A model generated the notes under the pieces. The model was not told the DNA's origin and did no database searches. It saw only the letters and a program-made list of their open reading frames with translations. A program made the position numbers and the translations under genes. This document shows positions 7,438 through 16,198 of a DNA stretch of 49,339 nt, in pieces. The stretch is from assembly GCA_012515075.1 (NCBI GenBank), contig JAAYZC010000052.1, forward strand, positions 1 through 49,339, read 5' to 3'. How positions within the stretch are numbered: position 1 is the stretch's first letter; each line of letters begins with the position of its first letter. Origin of the DNA: Thermoplasmatales archaeon. GTDB lineage: Archaea; Thermoplasmatota; Thermoplasmata; Methanomassiliicoccales; Methanomethylophilaceae.

Positions 7438-8593
7438 CAGCGGTGCGCCCGCCTGCCCCATCCCGGGAGGGCGGACCTCCGTACCCCTGCGGCCGCAGGA
7501 CCCTGCGGCGGTACTCGCCACTCTTCGAGGAGATTTCGTCCACGTTGTCCCTGTCGACGATGAACACCTCCGGCAGCCTGCGGGGGTTGGCGGACAGCAT
7601 GGCATCCATCAGATGGCGGTCCGGGCAGTCCTTCTCCCTCAGGGTCGCGCGGTCCCAGCAGGATATTAGGTCGTAGACGGCCTCTATCCCTTCGTTGTAG
7701 AACTCCTGCACGAGCACGGCGGCGACGGTGCTGTCCTTGGCCATGACCGCGACGTTGCATCCCCTCACCGCGGATTCCGTGCCGTTGAAAGACATGGCGA
7801 GCCCGTTGCTGTCCCTGACGAGGTCCAGGGCCCGGTAGTCGGTGGAGTCCCCTCCTATGCAGGCCGTCGAGTCCAGGTCTATCTCCGTCTTCCTCCTTAT
7901 CTCCAGCAGGGAGTAGGCCTTCTCATCCTCCCCCATGGTGGAGACCGAGTTGACGATATCGCCCGCATCCATGCGGGGAAGCCTGTCCGCGAGAATCCTG
8001 TCCAGCACGCTCACTATATTCACATCTCCGGGATCCATCTCCATGGGGGTGTGCGGGGAGTACTCTGTCTTGGGGATCCTCAGAGCGGTTATCTCGGCGG
8101 CCATGTCCCTGAGCTCCTTGGCCTCCTGCCTTCTAATTTCGCAGGAGTCGAACTCCACCTTCGTGCAGCTCACGTTGCCCATAGGGAAGTCTATCGCGTC
8201 GCAGACGTTCATCATATGGTGCTCGTAGGAGGTTGTGGCCAGGAAGGTCGGTAGCAGGCCGTAGACGTACCTGACGGCCGTGGCGGCCCCCGGCATGAGG
8301 GCGAGGTCCTCCTTGAAGAACCCGTACACATCGTGGTCCGTGGCTCCGAAGGCCTTCAGGAAGGGTGCAGCGAACTTCGACACGTTGCCCGCCTGACTGT
8401 CGTTCCTGCCAAGAAGGTGGGCCGTAAGGTCGTCGTATCTAGAGACCGTGTCGTAGAAGCGGTCCCCGTTCCTGATGTACCTGGTGCAGAGGCCCCTCAG
8501 GCTGTCGTTCCTGCTTATAAGGCCGTGGCAGTTGCAGACCAGCTGCTTGTCCAGGGTCAGACCCATCTCTTCGAAGGGGTCGTATTCCGCCAT
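7430..8593 (-). CDS. HAD-superfamily-like archaeal protein (COG4030/EhaR-like) with altered motif I
   Basis: 387 residues. The pattern resembles the archaeal COG4030/EhaR group of HAD phosphohydrolases: GDRFYDTVSRYDDL near 43-56, PFLKAFGAT, MPGAATAVRYV, then motif II-like TTSYEHHMMNV, and an intact motif IV-like GGDSTDYRALDLVRDSNG. In motif I, where the family has a DxEG-type sequence, this protein has NCHG (residues 21-24): the nucleophile Asp position is Asn and the second acidic position is His. It may therefore be inactive as a phosphatase or use another chemistry. It follows the formyltransferase gene by 1 nt (GAGGGGAT ribosome site). The substrate is unknown, and the family assignment is from memory of the motif pattern. 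Confidence 0.55.
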   Translation of the reverse strand: MAEYDPFEEMGLTLDKQLVCNCHGLISRNDSLRGLCTRYIRNGDRFYDTVSRYDDLTAHLLGRNDSQAGNVSKFAAPFLKAFGATDHDVYGFFKEDLALMPGAATAVRYVYGLLPTFLATTSYEHHMMNVCDAIDFPMGNVSCTKVEFDSCEIRRQEAKELRDMAAEITALRIPKTEYSPHTPMEMDPGDVNIVSVLDRILADRLPRMDAGDIVNSVSTMGEDEKAYSLLEIRRKTEIDLDSTACIGGDSTDYRALDLVRDSNGLAMSFNGTESAVRGCNVAVMAKDSTVAAVLVQEFYNEGIEAVYDLISCWDRATLREKDCPDRHLMDAMLSANPRRLPEVFIVDRDNVDEISSKSGEYRRRVLRPQGYGGPPSRDGAGGRTAVF

Positions 8594-8594
8594 C

Positions 8595-9419
8595 TCATCC
8601 CCTCAGCGCCGCGTCAACCTGCGCGGAGAGGTCCCGGGGCCCGTCAACGGCCAGGTCCCCGCGGTAGAGCCTCTTCCCCTTTATGCGAGCCTTACCCTCC
8701 GCGAACTCCCTTATCGTCTCCACGATAAGGGGCAGCTCCCTCCTGGATCCGTCCTCCCTTATCCTCCTGAAGAGGGGCTCTTCCGTGCCCTCTTCCGCGG
8801 CTATCTCGTCCAGGCCGCGGGTCCGGAGCTTCTCCTCCATGCCGGCCCACAGTATATCGTATCCCCCTCCGCGTATCGGGAAGCTGCAGTACGTCAGGGG
8901 CTCGCCCCGGTCCCATTCGGGAGTGCAGATGTGCATCATCGCCCCCTGTCTGTCCGCTCTCTCCTCTATGAGCTTCCATATGACCTCCTGCCAGGTCCCC
9001 TTGGGTCCGTCCGGCAGGGCGGGGTGCAGGTTCAGCATGTCGTACCGCCGACAGGTCTCGTCGTCCATCCACAGCATGTATCCTGCCAGTATGCCCAGGT
9101 CCATGTCTTGGGCGGAGGTCAGTCTCCTGAGCTCGGTGCCGTACTCGTCACGCCAGGCCCTCTGATCCGAATCCCATAGATCCGGCCTGAAGCCCTTCCA
9201 GGACAGAGTGATCAGGGGGATCCCGTACCCTTCCACCATATCGAAGAACAACCTGCGCTGTTCCTTCCGAGGGTTGGGCTCCTCGGTGTTGTCCCAGTTG
9301 CAGAAAACGAAGGAGATTTCAACGTCAAGGGATCCTCTGCCCCTCTCTTCCATGACCGCTCTGAGGAGGTCGCGGGAGCCTGGTCCGCGTCCGCTGGAGA
9401 ACCATCCTATCTTCAACAT
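8595..9419 (-). CDS. Formyltransferase-family protein (PurN/GART-like fold)
   Basis: 274 residues. The N-terminal MLKIGWFSSGRGPGSRDLL resembles the opening of glycinamide ribonucleotide formyltransferases, the catalytic segment is present as LNLHPALPDG (N-x-H-P, near residues 145-152), and the downstream MMHICTPEWDRGEPL matches the conserved H..T.E.D.G region. Longer than PurN (about 200) because of a C-terminal extension of some 70 residues. The true substrate is uncertain; it could be a nucleotide-sugar or other amino substrate. First gene of a two-gene unit with the HAD-like protein. Confidence 0.7.
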   Translation of the reverse strand: MLKIGWFSSGRGPGSRDLLRAVMEERGRGSLDVEISFVFCNWDNTEEPNPRKEQRRLFFDMVEGYGIPLITLSWKGFRPDLWDSDQRAWRDEYGTELRRLTSAQDMDLGILAGYMLWMDDETCRRYDMLNLHPALPDGPKGTWQEVIWKLIEERADRQGAMMHICTPEWDRGEPLTYCSFPIRGGGYDILWAGMEEKLRTRGLDEIAAEEGTEEPLFRRIREDGSRRELPLIVETIREFAEGKARIKGKRLYRGDLAVDGPRDLSAQVDAALRG

Positions 9420-9451
9420 GATACGCCCCGGCTATGCTCTTTTCAGTATAT

Positions 9452-9856
9452 TTACGCGTCGAATATGACGGTCAGTCCCGGTACCTCGGGGTGGACCGAC
9501 AGCATATGGTATGTGATCGCCTTGATCTCGGTCTTGGCTCTGTGCTTGGTCCTGTCAAGGGGCTCGCCGCGGGCCTCGCAGACGACCCTGTCGCCTTCGA
9601 AGGAGACGTCGAACACACGGAACACCATGCCCTCCGAGTCCTGCACGAACAGGACCTCGGACAGGAAGGAGTACAGCCTCTCCTCCCAGTCCCCGCCCTC
9701 GGCCTCGATGCGCACCGTTACCTTCTCCTCCACGAGGGAGGCGTCGACCATCTGATCGATCAATGCGTAGGCGGCGTTCCCGAAGCACTCTTCCAGCGTC
9801 CCCCCGGTGCATCTGACCATAACGTCCGCGGTGTGGTCCACGAGCTCGTATCTCAT
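9452..9856 (-). CDS. Archease, activator of RNA ligase RtcB
   Basis: 134 residues. MRYELVDHTADVMVR is the archease signature (DHTADv), and the C-terminal KAITYHMLSV is also typical. Archease helps RtcB form its guanylate intermediate and makes tRNA splicing ligation multiple-turnover. RtcB is not in this window. The frame is open for 186 more codons upstream, but the ATG at 9856 gives the normal length, and a TATA box (minus CTTTAAC, 9878-9884) lies 25 nt before it. Confidence 0.93.
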   Translation of the reverse strand: MRYELVDHTADVMVRCTGGTLEECFGNAAYALIDQMVDASLVEEKVTVRIEAEGGDWEERLYSFLSEVLFVQDSEGMVFRVFDVSFEGDRVVCEARGEPLDRTKHRAKTEIKAITYHMLSVHPEVPGLTVIFDA

Positions 9857-9905
9857 GGAGGCCCCATGCACCTGCTGGTTAAAGGAACTGCCGTCGTGTG
9901 ACAAA

Positions 9906-9914
9906 TTCTTAATA
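9906..9914 (+). promoter_or_regulatory. TATA box for aspartate dehydrogenase
   Basis: TTCTTAATA centred 28 nt before the ATG at 9938. The 81-nt gap to archease is therefore a divergent promoter region with one TATA element for each gene. Confidence 0.5.
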
Positions 9915-9937
9915 CAATCCGTGCCGTGCGGAGGGAT

Positions 9938-10744
9938 ATGCGTATCACGATCGTCGGTTGCGGGTCCATAGGCACCACATTGGCACATGCCGCGGACAAC
10001 ATGAACGAGGTAAAGAGGATCTACCTCTTGGACAAGGACAGGCACCTTGCGGATATGCTCGCATCCCAGCTGAAGAAGGCCATAGTCATAGATTCGGTGG
10101 AGGAGGAGCTCTACCACTGCGACCTGGTCATAGAGGCGGCCTCTCAGGAGGCGGCCAGGCAGATTCTTCCGGCGGTCGTGTCCAGAGGCGTGGACATGAT
10201 GATAATGTCCGTGGGCGCCCTGGTGGAGGACGAGTTCCGGAACAGCATACTGGAGAAGGCCAAGACATACGAGTCCAGGGTGTTCATACCCTCGGGGGCG
10301 GTCTGCGGCACGGACGGGCTGAGGGCGGCATCCCTCGAGAGCCTGGACCGTGTGGAGCTCGTGACGACCAAGGGGCCCAAGAGCCTGGAGGACGTCCCGT
10401 ACCTCATAGAGCACGGAATAATCGTGGAAGACCTCAAGGAGGTCACCACGGTGTACTCAGGTCCGGCCAGGGAGGCTGTGGCGCTCTTCCCCAGGAACGT
10501 GAACGTGGCCGCCACCGTGAGCCTGCTGGGGGTGGGCTTCGACAGGACACTGGTGACGATCGTGGTGGATCCGGAGGCTCACAGCAACTCACACGAGCTG
10601 AGGGTCACGGGGGCCTTCGGGGAGATGACCTGCCATACCTACAACGTGCCGGCTCCGGACAACCCCAAGACGTCCCATCTGGCGGCCCTGTCGGCGATCT
10701 CCGCCCTCAAGCGCATAATCAGGAACGAATGGGTCGGGATCTGA
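9938..10744 (+). CDS. nadX: L-aspartate dehydrogenase
   Basis: 268 residues. NAD(P)-binding Rossmann start MRITIVGCGSIGTTLA, then the family's DLVIEAASQEA, PSGAVCGTDGL and the C-terminal PDNPKTSHLAALSAI region. It oxidises aspartate to iminoaspartate, the first step of de novo NAD synthesis in archaea that lack aspartate oxidase; the quinolinate synthase partner is not in this window. The GTG at 9926 is open in frame, but the ATG at 9938 begins the Rossmann strand and has a GGAGG just before it. Confidence 0.9.
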   Translation: MRITIVGCGSIGTTLAHAADNMNEVKRIYLLDKDRHLADMLASQLKKAIVIDSVEEELYHCDLVIEAASQEAARQILPAVVSRGVDMMIMSVGALVEDEFRNSILEKAKTYESRVFIPSGAVCGTDGLRAASLESLDRVELVTTKGPKSLEDVPYLIEHGIIVEDLKEVTTVYSGPAREAVALFPRNVNVAATVSLLGVGFDRTLVTIVVDPEAHSNSHELRVTGAFGEMTCHTYNVPAPDNPKTSHLAALSAISALKRIIRNEWVGI

Positions 10745-10746
10745 GT

Positions 10747-10765
10747 CCCGGGAAGTTCTCCCGGG
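10747..10765 (+). terminator. Hairpin after aspartate dehydrogenase
   Basis: Perfect 7-bp stem CCCGGGA/TCCCGGG with a 5-nt loop, 3 nt after the stop and directly before the TATA box of the next gene. No long T tract follows. It may separate the two transcripts. Confidence 0.35.
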
Positions 10766-10766
10766 G

Positions 10767-10776
10767 AAACATATTT
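10767..10776 (+). promoter_or_regulatory. TATA box for the M24 peptidase
   Basis: AAACATATTT, about 30 nt before the ATG at 10803, with no Shine-Dalgarno in between. Suggests a leaderless transcript. Confidence 0.45.
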
Positions 10777-10802
10777 CTCGGTACCGCGCCCTAACCGCAG
10801 GC

Positions 10803-11891
10803 ATGATGACTTCCAGGGCCGAAAGGCTCATATCCAACGCTACCGGCCTAGACGCCGTGGTCATAGTCAACGGCGGGGAGCCGTTCCTCGACTCGACATT
10901 CTGGTATCTCACGGAGCAGACCTCGGGCTCCTTCGAGGGCGCGGCCGCCATCGTGACGAAGGACGGACTCACAGTCCTGGTGAGCACCCTGGAGGAGGAG
11001 ACGGCCCGTTCGGGAATGGGAGAGGTCGCAGTGTACCGTGACCGCTCCGAGAAGGAGAAGCTCATCCGGGAGGCCCTGAAAGGGGCCCGGAGGGTTGGTT
11101 TCAACACCGGGGCCGCATCCTACGCCTCGGTGACGGGCTTCATGAAGATGGCCGGGGACATCGAGGTCGTCGATGCCACGAACAGCATAGCCGCCACCGT
11201 GTCCGTCAAGGACGAGAAGGAGATCGCGGCCACCCGGGAGGCCTGCAGGATATCCTCGACGGTCGCCCGCGAGATCCCGGAGTATCTTTTCGAGGGAGTG
11301 ACCGAGAAGGAGGTCGCGGCCAGGATGGAGAACCGCATGCGGGAGCTGGGCGGTACGGGCCTGGCCTTCGAGACCATAGCGGCATTCGGGCCCAACTCTT
11401 CCAAGCCGCACCATTCCCCCACCGACCGCAGGCTCGGAAAGGGCGACACGGCCCTTTTCGACTTCGGAACCAAGTATGAAATGTACTGCTCGGACATGAC
11501 CCGGACAGTGTTCTTCGGAGACCCTCCAGATGTTTTGATCAGGGCTTACGACGTGGTAAGGAGGGCGCAGCTGGCCGGTCTTGAGCACTATTATGACGGG
11601 GCGCCCGCCAAGGACGCCGACATCGCCGCCAGGGAGCTCATCGACTCCACGGAGTTCAAGGGGCGCTTCATACACTCCTACGGACACGGGATAGGCATGG
11701 ATGTCCACCAGGCCATCTCGGTGTATCCGAAATCTGAGCAGATCCTGAGGGCGGGGAACGTGGTCTCCGCCGAGCCCGGCATATACCTGCCGGGAGTGGG
11801 CGGCATAAGGATAGAGGACACCTGCCTGATAACCCGGGACGGCGTGGAGGTCCTGACAGACTTCGATCGCGGGTTAACCGTGATCAGGTGA
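10803..11891 (+). CDS. M24 family aminopeptidase, Xaa-Pro dipeptidase-like
   Basis: 362 residues with a creatinase-type N-terminal domain (about 1-125) and a pita-bread catalytic domain. The five metal ligands are visible: Asp in ALFDFGTK, Asp in CSDMTRT, His in GHGIGMDVH, Glu in SAEPGIYL and Glu in GIRIEDTC. Expected to cleave N-terminal X-Pro bonds in peptides, in the cytoplasm, with two metal ions. Two ATGs stand in tandem at 10803 and 10806. Its last 18 nt overlap the convergent cyclophilin-like gene. Confidence 0.92.
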   Translation: MMTSRAERLISNATGLDAVVIVNGGEPFLDSTFWYLTEQTSGSFEGAAAIVTKDGLTVLVSTLEEETARSGMGEVAVYRDRSEKEKLIREALKGARRVGFNTGAASYASVTGFMKMAGDIEVVDATNSIAATVSVKDEKEIAATREACRISSTVAREIPEYLFEGVTEKEVAARMENRMRELGGTGLAFETIAAFGPNSSKPHHSPTDRRLGKGDTALFDFGTKYEMYCSDMTRTVFFGDPPDVLIRAYDVVRRAQLAGLEHYYDGAPAKDADIAARELIDSTEFKGRFIHSYGHGIGMDVHQAISVYPKSEQILRAGNVVSAEPGIYLPGVGGIRIEDTCLITRDGVEVLTDFDRGLTVIR

Positions 11892-12269
11892 TCGGAAAGC
11901 GCGTTCCAGAACGATCCTGGAGCGGTCCCCGGCATCCTCCAGGCGGGAGAGTTCGCCGAGGACCTTCCCTATCCGTATCACGGGGTAGGGGGAGACGGGG
12001 CGTCCGTCCTCCCCGCTGAGGGGAGTGGGACCGAAGAAGATGCAGAGGGCGCGGGCTTTGGGCCAGTAGGCTATGTCGCCCGCTTCGAGCACCGTGACGA
12101 GGTCCCCGGCCATGGAGACGTCCAGGGGCATCTCGAAGTATATCTCGGACCCCAGCATGTTTGTGGTGGCGGTGAAGGGAAGGGAGAGCCAGATGGCGTT
12201 GGAGATGTCGGATCCGTCAATCTCGGCCTCGAAGGTGTCTAACCTGGTCCTGACGATCAGCCTGCTCAT
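11874..12269 (-). CDS. Cyclophilin-like fold protein (PF04126 type)
   Basis: 131 residues resembling the archaeal cyclophilin-like family (TM1367 type): early segment about inducing a small beta-barrel, GSEIYFEMPL, and the conserved AGDIAYWPKARALCIFFGPTP. Members lack proven peptidyl-prolyl isomerase activity, and their role is not known. The start is set by GGGAGG 7 nt before the ATG. It follows ilvC by 19 nt on the same strand, so it is probably in the ilvB-ilvC unit. Confidence 0.75.
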   Translation of the reverse strand: MSRLIVRTRLDTFEAEIDGSDISNAIWLSLPFTATTNMLGSEIYFEMPLDVSMAGDLVTVLEAGDIAYWPKARALCIFFGPTPLSGEDGRPVSPYPVIRIGKVLGELSRLEDAGDRSRIVLERAFRSPDHG

Positions 12270-12288
12270 TCCGGCCCTCCCGTTTGTC

Positions 12289-13278
12289 TCACTGCCTCTT
12301 CCTCTCGAACAGCGCCCTTATCTCCCGGCCGGTGGTCTCGAGAAGGAGCGCGGATTCCTCGGCCTCCATCCTCTTGAGCTCCTTAAGGCCGTTGTTCCAC
12401 TCCGCCCTCCACTCGTCCTTGAACTTCCCGGACTCTATGTCATCGAGGACGGACCTCATACCTGCGTAGGACTCGGGGGTTATGACCCTGTCCCTCCGGG
12501 TGAGTCCGCCGTACTCGGCGGTGTTGGAGACCACGTACCACATCTTCTCGAAACCGCCTGCGTTTATCAGGTCGGTTATGAGCTTCGTCTCATGGAGCAC
12601 CTCGAAGTACGCCATCTCCGGCGGGTATCCGGCTTCCACGAGGGTTTGGAACCCAGCCTTTATCATCGCGGTGAGTCCGCCGCAGAGGACGGCCTGCTCT
12701 CCGAAGAGATCGGTCTTGGTCTCGTTGTCGAAGGTGGTCTCGAAGACCCCGGCACGGGTGGCGCCGAGACCCTTGGCCAGGGCCAAGGCGATATTCTTGG
12801 CGTTGCCGGTGGCGTCGCGGTGGACGCAGACCAGGGCGGGCACGCCGAAACCTTCCAGGAACACGAGCCTCTCCATGTCACCGGGGGCCTTGGGGGCCAT
12901 CATTATGACGTCCACGCCTTCCGGGGGCTCGATGAGACCGTAGGTTATGGCGAAACCGTGGGCGAACTCGAGAGCCGCCCCCTTCTTCAGGTTGGGCTCC
13001 ACGTATCTCTTGTATATGTCGGGCTGGACCTCGTCCGGGAGGAGCATGAGCACCACGTCGGCCCCCTTTACCGCGTCCGGTATGTCGGCGACTTTGAGAC
13101 CGTCCTCCTTCGCCTTGTTCCAGGATTTCCCATCCTTCCTGACCCCGACCGTCACGTCGAGACCGGAGTCGTGGAAACAGAGGGCCTGCGCCCTCCCCTG
13201 GGCACCATAGCCCAGAACCGCTACCTTCTTGTCCTTGAGGACGTTTATGTCAACGTCCGAATCGTGATAGATGTGCAT
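12289..13278 (-). CDS. ilvC: Ketol-acid reductoisomerase (class I)
   Basis: 329 residues. Converts acetolactate or acetohydroxybutyrate to the dihydroxy acid in valine and isoleucine synthesis. NADPH fold VAVLGYGAQGRAQA (about 18-31), active-site histidine in FAHGF, metal ligands in DLFGEQAVLCGG and in LHETKLITDLI, serine in SNTAEYGG. One unusual patch: the common MAPKGPGH.VR reads MAPKAPGDMER here. Follows ilvB by 72 nt; ribosome site AAGGTG upstream of the ATG. Confidence 0.96.
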   Translation of the reverse strand: MHIYHDSDVDINVLKDKKVAVLGYGAQGRAQALCFHDSGLDVTVGVRKDGKSWNKAKEDGLKVADIPDAVKGADVVLMLLPDEVQPDIYKRYVEPNLKKGAALEFAHGFAITYGLIEPPEGVDVIMMAPKAPGDMERLVFLEGFGVPALVCVHRDATGNAKNIALALAKGLGATRAGVFETTFDNETKTDLFGEQAVLCGGLTAMIKAGFQTLVEAGYPPEMAYFEVLHETKLITDLINAGGFEKMWYVVSNTAEYGGLTRRDRVITPESYAGMRSVLDDIESGKFKDEWRAEWNNGLKELKRMEAEESALLLETTGREIRALFERKRQ

Positions 13279-13350
13279 TAGGTTACACCTTCTTCTCCTT
13301 GTTCATTTTCTGCTATCTTTAATACCTATCCCTCCGACCCTTCAGGGACG

Positions 13351-15012
13351 TCAGAACACGCAGCGTCCTCTGACCATCGGTATGGTCGGGTTCGACGGCA
13401 GCATCGGCAGGCAGTCCTCCTCGGGATCCACCATGATCTCGACTATGCAGGCCTTGCCGCATTCCCGGGCCCTTATCAGGGATTCCCGTATCTCCGAGGG
13501 GCGGTCGACCCTTATGCCTTCTGCGCCGAACGACTCGGCCAGCTTGACGAAGTCGGGATCGGCCCTGAGCTTGGTGCCACAGTAGTGTTCGTTCCAGAAC
13601 AGCTTCTGCCATTGCTTGACCATTCCCAGCCAGCCGTTGTTCAGCAGGCATATGGTGACCGGGAGGTCCTCCGAGACCGCGGTGGCCAGTTCCTGGACCA
13701 CCATCAGCAGGCCTCCGTCGCCGGTTATGGTCATGACGTTCTTTTCCGGCAGGGCGGCCTTGACGCCGAGCGCCGAAGGGAGGCCGAAACCCATTGTGCC
13801 GAAGCTTCCGGAGGATATGAGCTGCCTGGGGCGTTTTATCCTAAGGTAGTGCATAGCCCACATCTGGTTCTGGCCGACGTCCGTGGTTATCACGGTGTCG
13901 TCGTCGATCAGTGCGTTTATCTCGCTCATGACCCTCTGGGGTATGATGGGGGTAGAGTCGTCCGAGCAGGTGCAGTCGCACCTGGATCTGAGCTCGGCTA
14001 TCCTCGCCCGCCATTCCGGGCGGTCATCAGACGTCAGGCACTGGAGTATCGCATCGAGTCCCTTCTTCGCGTCGCAGAGTATGTTGACCGAGGTGTTGTC
14101 GTGTTTGTCGAAGACCGCACTGTCGATGTCGATCTGGATGACTCTGCAGCAGGATCCCATGCGGGTATGGGCGCTGTACGTCCTGTCGGAGAACTTGCTG
14201 CCGATGGCTATGACCAGGTCGGTCTCCTTCATGGCCGTGAGGCTGCGGACCCTCCCGTGCATACCCAGCGGACCCAGGTAGAGCGGGTGTTCGTAAGGCA
14301 TGATGCCTATGCCCATGAGCGGGGTGACGACGGGCGCCCCTATGAGCTCGGCCAGTTTTATGACCTCCTCGGAGCATCCCGAGCTTATCGCCCCTCCTCC
14401 CGCCAGTATGACCGGTCTTCTCGATTCCCTTATCCAGGAGACCGCGCGGTATATCTGCGAGAGGTCGTCGAACCTCTCCTTGGGGCTGTAGTCCTGGTAC
14501 AGCAGGGACTCGTCGATCTCCGCGTTCATCTGGTCGACCGGCAGGTCTATGTGGACAGGCCCCGGCCGCCCCTCCTGGCAGAGCTTCCAGCCCTGCGTTA
14601 TCGCGAACGGCAGCTGGTTCAGGTCCAGGACGCGATAGTTGTACTTGGTGACGGGCATCATCAGGCTGAAGGCATCCACCTCCTGGAACGCCCCGAGCCC
14701 CATCGATCCCGTGCCGACCTGCCCCGTTAGGGCGATCATGGGTATCGAATCGGCATAAGCGGTGCCGACGCCGGTGACCAGGTTCGTGGCACCGGGGCCG
14801 CTGGTGGCCAGGCAGACGCCGGGCCTGCCGGTGGCCCTGGCATATCCGTCAGCCATGTGGGCCGCGCACTGCTCGTGACGTGTAAGGATGTGCCTTACGG
14901 AAGAGCCGAGAATTTCATCGTAAATGGGTATTACCGCTCCGCCGGGGTAACCGAACATTGTCTCGACCCCCTTGTCCTCCAACATCTTGAGAAGTGCTCT
15001 TGATCCTTTCAT
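13351..15012 (-). CDS. ilvB: Acetolactate synthase, catalytic subunit
   Basis: 553 residues. ThDP- and FAD-dependent synthesis of acetolactate from pyruvate. Visible: FGYPGGAVIPIYD, catalytic Glu in TRHEQCAAHMADGYAR, PGATNLVTG, and the ThDP-binding GDGG...LLNNGWLG. Start at the ATG at 15012 (AAGGT site 7 nt upstream) rather than the upstream open frame. The regulatory subunit gene ilvN, usually next to ilvB, is absent: ilvC follows directly. Confidence 0.95.
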   Translation of the reverse strand: MKGSRALLKMLEDKGVETMFGYPGGAVIPIYDEILGSSVRHILTRHEQCAAHMADGYARATGRPGVCLATSGPGATNLVTGVGTAYADSIPMIALTGQVGTGSMGLGAFQEVDAFSLMMPVTKYNYRVLDLNQLPFAITQGWKLCQEGRPGPVHIDLPVDQMNAEIDESLLYQDYSPKERFDDLSQIYRAVSWIRESRRPVILAGGGAISSGCSEEVIKLAELIGAPVVTPLMGIGIMPYEHPLYLGPLGMHGRVRSLTAMKETDLVIAIGSKFSDRTYSAHTRMGSCCRVIQIDIDSAVFDKHDNTSVNILCDAKKGLDAILQCLTSDDRPEWRARIAELRSRCDCTCSDDSTPIIPQRVMSEINALIDDDTVITTDVGQNQMWAMHYLRIKRPRQLISSGSFGTMGFGLPSALGVKAALPEKNVMTITGDGGLLMVVQELATAVSEDLPVTICLLNNGWLGMVKQWQKLFWNEHYCGTKLRADPDFVKLAESFGAEGIRVDRPSEIRESLIRARECGKACIVEIMVDPEEDCLPMLPSNPTIPMVRGRCVF

Positions 15013-15044
15013 AGAGATACCTTCGCGTGCTCGTATGGGGTCGC

Positions 15045-15054
15045 GGTAAATAAG
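15045..15054 (-). promoter_or_regulatory. TATA box for ilvB
   Basis: Minus-strand CTTATTTACC centred about 37 nt before the ilvB ATG. It allows a short leader of about 10 nt that still includes the AAGGT site. Confidence 0.45.
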
Positions 15055-15127
15055 CGTTGGTACACCCAGCATTTAGGCAGCCCGAACGTTGCTCTGGGGA
15101 TGTGGGGGGCGGGCGTCGGCGCACGGT

Positions 15128-15140
15128 AAACATATTTTAT
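15128..15140 (+). promoter_or_regulatory. TATA box for gap-pgk
   Basis: AAACATATTTTAT lies 45 nt before the gap ATG. The predicted leader of about 20 nt carries GGGGAT as ribosome site. Confidence 0.5.
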
Positions 15141-15180
15141 GGGGAGGCCGTATCTACCTACGGAAACAGGGGATTGACCT

Positions 15181-16197
15181 ATGTCGAAGGTGAAAGTCGG
15201 GATAAACGGTTACGGTACCATCGGGAAGAGAGTGGCAACGGCGGTCTGTGCGCAGGACGACATGGAAGTGGTCGGCGTCACCAAGACCAGGCCCAACTAC
15301 GAGGCCAAGGTCGCCATGGACAAAGGCCTCGACGTCTATGTCCCCGATTCGAGCGTAAAGGCCTTCGCTGACGCTGGCATGCCGGCGGCGGGAACCCTGA
15401 GGGACCTGTACGGGGAGGCGGACATCATCGTGGACTGCACTCCCGGAAACGTCGGAGCACAATACAGGGAGGAGTATGCCGATGCCGGGGTCAAAGCGAT
15501 ATTCCAGGGCGGGGAGGACCACAGCCTCACCGGCATATCCTTCAACTCCACAGCCAACTACAGGGAGTCCTGGGGAGTCCAGTTCTCCCGCGTGGTGTCC
15601 TGCAACACGACCGGGATAATAAGGACCCTGTACCCCATCGACAGGAGGTTCAGGGTGCAGAAGGCCTTCGTCACCCTGGTCAGGAGGGCGGCGGACCCAG
15701 GGGACAGCAAAGGCGGCCCAATAAACGGCCTGGAGCCCTCGGTGGACCTGCCCACCCACCACGGCCCGGACGTGCAGAGCATAATGCCCTGGATGGACGT
15801 GAGCACGATGGCCATAAAAGCCTCGACCACCCTTATGCACGTTCACACGGTGGCCGCCCAGCTGGAGAGGGAAGTCTCCACCGAGGACGTCCTCGAGGTC
15901 ATGAAGGCCTCCCCCAGGGTGAGGCTGGTCAGAAACGGGAGCGGGATAAAATCCACCGCGGAGATCATGGAGCTCTCCAGGGATCTGGGCAGGTCCAGGG
16001 GGGACATGTACGAGATAGTCGTCTGGGAGGACGGCGTCCGTGCGGTCGGCAACATGCTGTACTATTATCAGGCGGTCCATCAGGAGAGCGACGTCATACC
16101 TGAGAACGTGGACTGCATAAGGTCCATGTGCAAGCTCGAGGAGGACGCGCGGGAGTCAGTCAGGAAGACGAACAAGGCCATGGGCATACCGAACTAA
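15181..16197 (+). CDS. gap: Glyceraldehyde-3-phosphate dehydrogenase, archaeal type II
   Basis: 338 residues of the archaeal tetrameric phosphorylating enzyme, acting in gluconeogenesis and glycolysis. Rossmann start VKVGINGYGTIGKRVA, catalytic cysteine C141 in VSCNTTGIIRTL, and the archaeal LPTHHGPDVQ segment. It is followed after 1 nt by pgk, so the two consecutive triose steps are co-transcribed. Confidence 0.97.
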   Translation: MSKVKVGINGYGTIGKRVATAVCAQDDMEVVGVTKTRPNYEAKVAMDKGLDVYVPDSSVKAFADAGMPAAGTLRDLYGEADIIVDCTPGNVGAQYREEYADAGVKAIFQGGEDHSLTGISFNSTANYRESWGVQFSRVVSCNTTGIIRTLYPIDRRFRVQKAFVTLVRRAADPGDSKGGPINGLEPSVDLPTHHGPDVQSIMPWMDVSTMAIKASTTLMHVHTVAAQLEREVSTEDVLEVMKASPRVRLVRNGSGIKSTAEIMELSRDLGRSRGDMYEIVVWEDGVRAVGNMLYYYQAVHQESDVIPENVDCIRSMCKLEEDARESVRKTNKAMGIPN

Positions 16198-16198
16198 G

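Noticed and set aside
12289-13278. KARI as a degenerate enzyme because of the MAPKAPGDMER variant
   Set aside because: The catalytic histidine, metal-binding Glu/Asp residues and NADPH fold are all intact, so it is probably active.
12073-14730. Long open frames antisense to ilvC and ilvB (for example 402 and 381 codons on the plus strand)
   Set aside because: They mirror strongly supported genes, have compositions rich in V, G, H, Y, R typical of the opposite strand of GC-rich genes, and show no family motifs.
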